From: Streptomyces sp. ISL-10 | GTDB lineage: Bacteria; Actinomycetota; Actinomycetes; Streptomycetales; Streptomycetaceae | DNA: 64,000 bases | Direction of reading: 5' to 3' | Assembly (NCBI RefSeq): GCF_018614575.1 | Contig: NZ_JAGGOJ010000012.1 | Coordinates: 1-64,000 of the forward strand | Shown: positions 57,952 through 64,000 of the stretch, in pieces | Layout: each line of letters opens with the position of its first letter | Numbering within the stretch: position 1 is the first letter of the stretch | Notes under the pieces: generated by a model | Told to the model about the DNA's origin: nothing | Database searches by the model: none | Seen by the model: the letters and a program-made list of their open reading frames with translations, nothing else | Made by a program: the position numbers and the translations under genes

Positions 57952-59022
57952 ATGGGTGTCGACGACTCGTCCGGACCGGGATCCGCTCCCGGCACCTCCT
58001 CCGGCGGGCTGACGGATGTGGCCGGTCTGCGCGTGGGGCATGCGCAGGTACAGGGGGAGCGTGCGCTCAGCGGCACGACCGTCGTACTCGCCCCGGTCGG
58101 CGGAGTGGTCGCGGCGGTCGACGTACGGGGCGGCGGTCCCGGCACCCGTGAGACGGACGCTCTCGATCCGCGCAATCTCGTCCAGCGCATCGAGGCGGTC
58201 GTGCTGACGGGCGGCAGCGCATTCGGTCTGGAGTCGGCGGCCGGCGTGATGGCGTGGCTGGAGGAGCAGGGCCGGGGCGTACGGGTGGGCCCCGACCCCT
58301 CGCAGGTCGTTCCCGTCGTGCCGGCCGCATGCGTCTTCGACCTGGGCCGCGGTGGTGACTGGCGGGCCCGGCCGGATGCCGCGACCGGGCGGGCGGCCGT
58401 GGAGGCCGCCGCGGCGAGCGCGGAAGGCGCGCCGGTGATGGAAGGAGCGGTGGGCGCGGGAACGGGTGCGGTGATCGGCCAGTTCAAGGGTGGTGTCGGC
58501 ACGGCGAGCTGCGTCCTGGAGACGGGAATCACCGTGGCGGCGCTCGTGGTCGCGAACGCGGTCGGCTCGGCGGTCGATCCGCGCACGGGCGCGCTCTACG
58601 GCGCGTACGGCACCGAACACGCCGTCAATCCGGCGCCCGCCGTGCACGCGGCGGCGCAGCTGCGGCTGGCCGAAGTGCGCGACAAGAACGGCCCGGCGCC
58701 GCTGAACACGACGCTCGCCGTCGTCGCCACCGACGCCGACTTGAGCCGCGCCCAGGCCCACAAACTCGCCGGAACCTCGCACGACGGCATCGCGCGCGCC
58801 GTACGGCCGGTGCATCTGCTCAACGACGGCGACACGGTGTTCGCCCTGGCCACGGGCGCGAAGGCGTTGGACAAGGACGATCCGCTCGCTCTCAACGATG
58901 TGCTCGTTGCGGGCGCGGACACGGTGACCCGGGCGATCGTGAAGGCCGTGCGGGCGGCCGACGGGGTCGACGGACCGGGCGGCTGCTTCCCCTCGTACCG
59001 GGAGCTGTACGGCGCCGACTGA
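57952..59022 (+). CDS. P1/S58-family aminopeptidase (DmpA-like)
   Basis: This 356-residue enzyme has the DOM fold of DmpA. Blocks are GLTDVAGLRVGHAQV, AVVLTGGSAFGLESAAGVMAWLEEQGRG, GAVGAGTGAV and PLNTTLAVVATDADLSRAQA. The last contains the position where family members cleave themselves to free a nucleophile; here the residue after Asn is Thr. Autocleavage would yield two chains. It lies six bases after the LtrA gene, so may be co-transcribed. The substrate is unknown. Confidence 0.9.
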   Translation: MGVDDSSGPGSAPGTSSGGLTDVAGLRVGHAQVQGERALSGTTVVLAPVGGVVAAVDVRGGGPGTRETDALDPRNLVQRIEAVVLTGGSAFGLESAAGVMAWLEEQGRGVRVGPDPSQVVPVVPAACVFDLGRGGDWRARPDAATGRAAVEAAAASAEGAPVMEGAVGAGTGAVIGQFKGGVGTASCVLETGITVAALVVANAVGSAVDPRTGALYGAYGTEHAVNPAPAVHAAAQLRLAEVRDKNGPAPLNTTLAVVATDADLSRAQAHKLAGTSHDGIARAVRPVHLLNDGDTVFALATGAKALDKDDPLALNDVLVAGADTVTRAIVKAVRAADGVDGPGGCFPSYRELYGAD

Positions 59023-59175
59023 CGGGGGCGGCACAGGAGTTGAGAACATCGCGGGGAACGGGGAACTTCAGCCGACCCTGTCTTCGTTTTACCCGAACCC
59101 CGAACGCGTTGTCAGACCCAAGCGCTACGTTTAGCAATCGGCAAGTGACGTGTGGCGACGGCCTGGAGACCCCTC

Positions 59176-59943
59176 TTGAACGATCCGATCGATCCGTACG
59201 AGACATCCGAGACGCATCTCGAGCGACTCCTGGGTCGGGCGCTCAACTCCTTCGAGCTGCCCGATGCGACCGTCGAGCGGCTCGGATCGGCGCTGGCCCA
59301 CGCCAGTTCGCTGCACTCCTCGCACCACGAGGCGGGGCTGCACCGGGCGACGTACCGCCATACGTACCTGCTGAGCGACGGCAGTTCGCTCACCCTGTGG
59401 GAGCTCGTGCACGGCACCGGATGCCACGGCGCCCGCGGCACGGAGCAACACGAGCTCTACGCGGACGAGGCCGAGGCCCGGCTCGCCGCGTCCCGCCTGC
59501 CGGCCGGCTTCCCCGGGTTCGCCGAGGACATCTCCGCTCCGGCCTTCGACCTGGACGTCGGCCTGGAGCTCCTCACCTCGCTGATGACGCCGCCCCCGGC
59601 ACCGCTCCCCCCGATGTACGTCCCGGACGACTCGGCCGACCACGCGCGCCGGGTGCTGCGCCGCGCGGAGAACGTCGACCGGCCGGGCGAGCAGACCGCG
59701 CGCCGGCTGCGGACGGCGTTCGCGCACCACATCACGCAGGTCTTCGGGCGCCAGTACCGGGTGGCGGGCAAGGACGCCGGCTTCACGCTCTACGAGCACG
59801 CGTTCCTGCTGCTGGACGGCACGGAGACCAGTCTGTGGGAGGTGGAGCACACGGCGACGCCCGACGGCCGTCACATGTGCGAGGTCTACGAGGCGGAGCG
59901 CGCCGCGCGCGAAGCCATGGAGCTTCGCGCGCGGGTGCGGTAG
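59176..59943 (+). CDS. DUF6227 family protein
   Basis: The 255-residue protein starts NDPIDPYETSETHLERLLGRALNSFELPDATVERLGSALAHA, typical of DUF6227. Two similar halves repeat the pattern (YRHTYLLSDGSSLTLWELVH and LYEHAFLLLDGTETSLWEVEH), suggesting an internal duplication. The TTG at 59176 was chosen because GGAG lies seven bases upstream and because family members start there; GTG 59152 is possible. No function is known. Confidence 0.85.
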   Translation: MNDPIDPYETSETHLERLLGRALNSFELPDATVERLGSALAHASSLHSSHHEAGLHRATYRHTYLLSDGSSLTLWELVHGTGCHGARGTEQHELYADEAEARLAASRLPAGFPGFAEDISAPAFDLDVGLELLTSLMTPPPAPLPPMYVPDDSADHARRVLRRAENVDRPGEQTARRLRTAFAHHITQVFGRQYRVAGKDAGFTLYEHAFLLLDGTETSLWEVEHTATPDGRHMCEVYEAERAAREAMELRARVR

Positions 59944-59977
59944 CGACAGCGCCGGCGGGCGCCGTAGCGGTACGGGT

Positions 59978-62179
59978 TCAGGCGGCGACGGTCACCTTCT
60001 CCTCCCGGGCCGCCGCTGCGGGGACGGCGGCCGGTTCCGGCTTGCGGGCGCCCTTGAGCAGGAGCACCAGGGCGGTACTGACGAGCGTGCCCGCGACGAT
60101 GGCGAGCAGGTAGAGGAACGGGTTGCCGATCAGCGGCACGACGAAGATGCCGCCGTGCGGGGCGCGCAGGGTGCACTCGAAGAGCATCGACAGCGCGCCG
60201 GTGACCGCGCCGCCCACCATCGCGGAGGGGATGACCCGCAGCGGGTCGGCCGCGGCGAACGGGATGGCACCCTCGGTGATGAACGAACCGCCCAGCACCC
60301 AGGCTGCCTTGCCGTTCTCCCGCTCGGCCTTGGTGAACAGCCGGCCGCGCACGACCGTCGCCAGCGCCATGGCGAGCGGCGGGACCATACCGGCGGCCAT
60401 CACGGCGGCCATGACCTTGAGCGAGCCCTCGGTGGGGTTGGCGAGGCCGCCGACCGCGAAGGCGTAGGCGACCTTGTTGAGCGGGCCGCCGAGGTCGAAG
60501 CACATCATCAGGCCGAGGATGACGCCGAGGATGGCGGCGTTGGCGCCGGAGAGTCCGGACAGCCACTCCGTCAGCGCCTTCTGCAGCCCGGCGATGGGCT
60601 TGCCGACGACAAGGAACATCAGGAACCCGACCACCGCCGAGGAGATCAGCGGGATCACGACCACGGGCATGATGCCCCGCAGCGGCTTCGGCACTTGGAT
60701 GCGCTGGATGGCCATGACCGTGAAGCCCGCGAGCAGTCCGGCGATCAGACCACCGAGGAAGCCGGCGTTGATGGTCAGTGCGATGGCGCCGCCGACGAAG
60801 CCGGGCACCAGACCGGGGCGATCAGCCATGCCGTACGCGATGTAGCCGGCGAGCACGGGCACGAGGAAGCTGAACGCGAGCCCGCCGATCTGGAAGAGCA
60901 GCGCTGCCCAGCTGGTGTGGTCGCCCCAGGCGAAGCGCTCGGCGACCGACGCGGCGTCGGCGATCTCGTACCCGCCGATCGCGAAGCCGAGGGCGATGAG
61001 GAGACCACCGGCCGCGACGAACGGGACCATGTAACTGACGCCGGACATGAGCCACTTGCGGAGCTTCGTGCCGTAGCCCTCGCCCGGTTCGCCCGCCCTG
61101 TCCACGGGGGCGGCCGCCCGCGCCGCCGCGGTGACCTCACCGCGCTCGGCCTTGCCGCGGACCTCGGCGATCAGCTCGGCGGACCGGCTGATCGCTGCCT
61201 TGACGCCCACGTCGACGGTGGGCTTGCCGGCGAAGCGCTCCTTCTCCCGGACGGGCACGTCGTGCGCGAAGATCACGCCGTCGGCGGCGGCGATGACGGC
61301 GGGGTCGAGACGGCTGAACCCGGCGGAGCCCTGCGTCTCGACGACGACCTCGACGTCCGCCGCGCCGCCGGCCTGCTCCAGGGCCTCGGCCGCCATGTAG
61401 GTGTGGGCGATGCCGGTGGGGCAGGAGGTGACGGCGACGATACGGAAAGGTCGCTGCGGCCCGGAGCCGGCTCCCGCGGTGACGCCCGTCGTTGCCGCGC
61501 CGCGGCTGGTGCCGGCTTCACCGGCTTCACCGGGCTCACCGGGCTCACCGGGCTCACCGGGCTCACCGGGCTCACCGGCAGCGTGTTCCTCGGCAGGCGC
61601 GGACGCCTCATAGGCGGCCGCCGCGTTCCCCTCCACGGGCGCGGACACCGCCGCCGTGCCGGACGAACCCGCGGACACCGCGTTCGCCTCCGGAGGCGCA
61701 CCGGCGGCAGCACCCGCCTCCGCAGGGGCCTTCGGCGGCTCGTCGCCGCGGATCAGGGCCGCCGCCGACGCTGGGTCCGTCAGGGAGCGGAGCGCGCCCG
61801 TGAAGGACTCGTCCATCAGGCGGCGGGCCAGCGCCGACAGGATCGTCAGGTGGGCGTCGTCCGCACCCGACGGCGCCGCTATCAGGAAGATCAGGTCCGC
61901 CGGGCCGTCCGGCGCGCCGAAGTCGATGCCCGGTGCGCTGCGGCCGAAGGCCAGCGTCGGTTCCGTGACATGCGCGCTGCGGCAGTGCGGGATGCCGATG
62001 CCGCCGTCCAGGCCGGTCGGCATCTGCTCTTCGCGCGCCGCCACGTCGGCGAGGAAGCCGTCCAGGTCGGTGATCCGGCCGAGGGTCCTCATGCGTTCGG
62101 CCAGCGAACGGGCCGCGGCCTCCTTCGTCGTCGCGGCCAGGTCGAGGTCGACCAGGTCCGCGGTGATCATGTCGCTCAT
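59978..62179 (-). CDS. fruA: PTS fructose transporter subunit IIABC
   Basis: The protein has 733 residues and combines IIA (about 1-145, active His in GIGIPHCRSAH), a low-complexity linker (about 150-245) and IIB (about 250-350, Cys in VTSCPTGIAHTYMAAEALEQ). The ten-helix IIC domain follows (SYMVPFVAAGGLLIALG, CFDLGGPLNKVAYAF and FITEGAIPFAAADPLRVIPS). It imports fructose and phosphorylates it to fructose-1-phosphate. ATG 62179 overlaps the fruK stop by ATGA. The linker contains a run of Gly-Glu-Pro repeats encoded by 9-bp DNA repeats. Confidence 0.95.
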   Translation of the reverse strand: MSDMITADLVDLDLAATTKEAAARSLAERMRTLGRITDLDGFLADVAAREEQMPTGLDGGIGIPHCRSAHVTEPTLAFGRSAPGIDFGAPDGPADLIFLIAAPSGADDAHLTILSALARRLMDESFTGALRSLTDPASAAALIRGDEPPKAPAEAGAAAGAPPEANAVSAGSSGTAAVSAPVEGNAAAAYEASAPAEEHAAGEPGEPGEPGEPGEPGEAGEAGTSRGAATTGVTAGAGSGPQRPFRIVAVTSCPTGIAHTYMAAEALEQAGGAADVEVVVETQGSAGFSRLDPAVIAAADGVIFAHDVPVREKERFAGKPTVDVGVKAAISRSAELIAEVRGKAERGEVTAAARAAAPVDRAGEPGEGYGTKLRKWLMSGVSYMVPFVAAGGLLIALGFAIGGYEIADAASVAERFAWGDHTSWAALLFQIGGLAFSFLVPVLAGYIAYGMADRPGLVPGFVGGAIALTINAGFLGGLIAGLLAGFTVMAIQRIQVPKPLRGIMPVVVIPLISSAVVGFLMFLVVGKPIAGLQKALTEWLSGLSGANAAILGVILGLMMCFDLGGPLNKVAYAFAVGGLANPTEGSLKVMAAVMAAGMVPPLAMALATVVRGRLFTKAERENGKAAWVLGGSFITEGAIPFAAADPLRVIPSAMVGGAVTGALSMLFECTLRAPHGGIFVVPLIGNPFLYLLAIVAGTLVSTALVLLLKGARKPEPAAVPAAAAREEKVTVAA
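61513..61578. repeat. 9-bp minisatellite in the fruA linker
   Basis: About seven copies of a 9-base unit (GGGCTCACC or GGCTTCACC on the plus strand) encode GEPGEPGEPGEP-like residues on the minus strand. Gain or loss of units would keep the frame and vary the linker length between IIA and IIB. Confidence 0.85.
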
Positions 62180-63129
62180 CGCGGGCTCCCTTGTTCGGTG
62201 AGGACTCGGTCCAGGGGAATGTCCGCGGTCACGGTGACCGCGGAGGGGTCGAGGTCGGCGGGGGTGGGCATCACGCTGCCCGGCAGTTGAACCGCCGCCG
62301 CGCCGTGGGCAACCGCTGCCGCCAGCGCCGCGGGGCCCTGCCCGCCCGCGGCGAGGAATCCGGCGAGGGACGCGTCGCCCGCGCCGACGTTGCTGCGCAC
62401 GGCACTCACCGCCGCCGAGCCGAAATACGTGCCCGCCTCCGAGACGAGCAACTGGCCGTCCGCGCCCAGGCTGGCGAGCACCGAGCGCGCGCCCAGGCCG
62501 AGCAGTTCCTCGGCCGCCTTGACCGCTTCGCCGATGGTGAGCAGCGGGCGGCCCACGGCCGCGGCGAGTTCGTCGGCGTTCGGCTTGACGACGTCGGGAC
62601 ACGAGGACAGGGACGCCAGAAGGGACGGCCCGGACGTGTCGAGGGCGACGCGCACACCCGCGGCGTGCGCGCGGGCGACCAGCTCGGCATACCACTCCGG
62701 CCCGAGGCCGCGCGGCAGGCTGCCGCAGCAGGCGATCCAGTGCGCGAGCACCGACCGTTCCCGGATTGCGGAGAGCAGGAGGGCCGTCTCGTAAGGGCTC
62801 AGTTCGGGGCCGGGCGCGTTGATCTTGGTGAGCGTGCCGTCCGGCTCGGCGACGGCGATGTTCGACCGGGTGGGCCCGGTGACCGGCACGGGCACGACGT
62901 CGATGCCCTGGCCCGCGAGCAGGTCGGCGACGAGTGCGCCGGGCGCGCCGCCGAGCGGCATGACCGCGATCGTGCGGTGCCCGGCGGCCGCGACGGCCCG
63001 GGATACGTTGACCCCCTTGCCGCCGGGGTCCATCCGCTCGCCGGTGGCGCGCAGCACCTCGCCTCGGTCCAGTGACGGGACCTCGTAGGTGCGGTCCAGC
63101 GACGGGTTGGGGGTGACGGTGAGAATCAT
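62176..63129 (-). CDS. fruK: 1-phosphofructokinase
   Basis: This 317-residue kinase of the PfkB/ribokinase fold turns fructose-1-phosphate into fructose-1,6-bisphosphate. It starts MILTVTPNPSLDRTYEV and has GERMDPGGKGVNVSRAV, the sugar site, and NVGAGDASLAGFLAAGG, the anion-hole motif with catalytic Asp. It overlaps fruR and fruA by four bases each, so the three genes form one transcript. Confidence 0.95.
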   Translation of the reverse strand: MILTVTPNPSLDRTYEVPSLDRGEVLRATGERMDPGGKGVNVSRAVAAAGHRTIAVMPLGGAPGALVADLLAGQGIDVVPVPVTGPTRSNIAVAEPDGTLTKINAPGPELSPYETALLLSAIRERSVLAHWIACCGSLPRGLGPEWYAELVARAHAAGVRVALDTSGPSLLASLSSCPDVVKPNADELAAAVGRPLLTIGEAVKAAEELLGLGARSVLASLGADGQLLVSEAGTYFGSAAVSAVRSNVGAGDASLAGFLAAGGQGPAALAAAVAHGAAAVQLPGSVMPTPADLDPSAVTVTADIPLDRVLTEQGSPR

Positions 63130-63887
63130 GCGCGTACGACCTCCGTGCCCGCCGCCTCGATGGCCGCGGCGTCCTCTGGGGCGAGCCCGCTGTCGGTGAT
63201 GAGCAGGTCGACGTCGGTGAGGTCGCCGAACCGTGCGAAGTGCTCCTGGCCGTGCTTGGCCGAGTCGGCGAGCAGGACGACGCGCCGCGCCGCCGCGATC
63301 TCAGCGCGTTTGACGGCGGCCTCGGCCAGGTCGGGGGTGGTCAGGCCGCCGACTGGCGAGTACCCGTTCGCGCCGAGGAAGACGACGTCGGCGTGGATCT
63401 CGCCGTACGCGCGCAGCGCCCAGGCATCGACGGCCGCGCGCGTACGGTGCCGTACGCGGCCGCCCACCAGATGGAGGTCGATGCCGGGGTGGTCGGCGAG
63501 CCGGGCGGCGACGGGCAGGGCGTGGGTCACGACGGTGAGCGAGCGGTCCAGCGGGAGCGCGGCGGCGAGGCGGCCGACGGTGGATCCGGCGTCGAGGATC
63601 ACGCTGCCCTCATCGGGCAGTTCGGCGAGGGCGGCCTGTGCGATGCGGTCCTTCTCGTCGGCGGCGGTGGACTCCCGCTCGGCGAGGTCGGGCTCGAAGT
63701 CGAGCCGGCCGGCAGGGATGGCCCCTCCGTGCACACGGCGTACGAGGCCGGCACGGTCCAGGGCCTTGAGGTCGCGCCGGACGGTCTCGGCGGTGACCTG
63801 GAACTCCTCGGCGAGCGACAGCACGTCGACGCGACCGCCGTCACGGGCGAGCCGCAGGATCTCCTGTTGACGCTCCGCTGCGTACAT
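63126..63887 (-). CDS. fruR: DeoR-family repressor of the fructose operon
   Basis: The 253-residue regulator has a DeoR HTH (RQQEILRLARDGGRVDVLSLAEEFQVTAETVRRDLKALDRAGLVRRVHGGA) and a sugar-phosphate-sensing domain (VILDAGSTVGRLA, VVFLGANGYSP, VVLLADSAKHGQEHFA). Position at the head of the fruK-fruA operon indicates that it senses fructose-1-phosphate and controls its own operon. GGAAG lies about nine bases before the ATG. An AT-rich TTTACTTTGTCGATG-like stretch about 70 bases upstream, on the minus strand, may include the promoter. Confidence 0.92.
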   Translation of the reverse strand: MYAAERQQEILRLARDGGRVDVLSLAEEFQVTAETVRRDLKALDRAGLVRRVHGGAIPAGRLDFEPDLAERESTAADEKDRIAQAALAELPDEGSVILDAGSTVGRLAAALPLDRSLTVVTHALPVAARLADHPGIDLHLVGGRVRHRTRAAVDAWALRAYGEIHADVVFLGANGYSPVGGLTTPDLAEAAVKRAEIAAARRVVLLADSAKHGQEHFARFGDLTDVDLLITDSGLAPEDAAAIEAAGTEVVRA

Positions 63888-64000
63888 GTGGTTCTACTTC
63901 CGTTCCATGCCCGAACCTGTGGTTTCTCCCTTGGAGAGTACGCCCCGGCATCGACAAAGTAAACAGAATCGGGCGCAAGACAGACACCACCGGGCATCCG

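Overview
The window is a high-GC actinobacterial chromosome segment, almost certainly Streptomyces or a close relative. It carries an SsgA-like sporulation protein, a SepX/GlpR-type divisome protein, a DUF7848 protein, an XRE/anti-sigma-like ATPase set, a tricorn protease, and many GTG, TTG and even CTG starts. Neighbouring genes often overlap by ATGA. No rRNA operon or CRISPR array was seen; there is one tRNA gene, tRNA-Ala(CGC).

Region 1 (1-8.0 kb) is accessory and scarred. It holds a decayed tyrosine-integrase fragment, a compact three-gene cassette of lower GC (ADP-ribosyltransferase-like protein, unrecognised helical protein, membrane-anchored receiver-domain protein), a 22-codon stub resembling the start of an IS256-type transposase, several very small proteins, an ATP-binding/DUF7848/XRE regulatory set, a flavoprotein and the 3' stub of an EamA transporter marking a breakpoint.

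Region 2 (8-26.6 kb) is mostly core metabolism and stress. It contains a DUF817 membrane protein, an SDR pseudogene broken by two copies of a 42-bp repeat, a serine hydrolase, ohr/ohrR, a nickel-type ECF transporter (cbiMN-cbiQ-cbiO) behind a Nur-like box, an SsgA-like gene, MMPL and TetR, tricorn protease, and a Baeyer-Villiger monooxygenase/hydrolase/SDR operon divergent from a MerR regulator.

Region 3 (26.7-36.7 kb) is the most unusual. A DUF5706 (Pycsar-effector-like) membrane protein and a Crp/Fnr regulator face a six-gene minus-strand operon: class III nucleotidyl cyclase-like protein, P-loop NTPase, SPFH-vWA protein, TerY-like vWA protein, PP2C phosphatase and membrane-anchored kinase. 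The last three form a TerY-P triad. The cyclase tail and the NTPase linker share a short G-D-x-x-x-G-x-K motif. I infer a signalling or conflict system combining nucleotide, phosphorylation and NTPase modules.

Region 4 (36.8-64 kb) returns to core genes: xthA, a secreted protease, two face-to-face pseudogenes, tRNA-Ala, then the cell-division/molybdopterin/sugar-nucleotide cluster sepX-rimJ-mog-moaC-glp(moeA)-galU. It continues with 5-formyl-THF cyclo-ligase, a penicillin acylase, a cation/proton antiporter with a CTG start, an MFS exporter, an FmdB zinc ribbon behind a CIRCE-like repeat, MTA phosphorylase, mscL, an LtrA protein, a P1/S58 peptidase, a DUF6227 protein and the fructose operon fruR-fruK-fruA.
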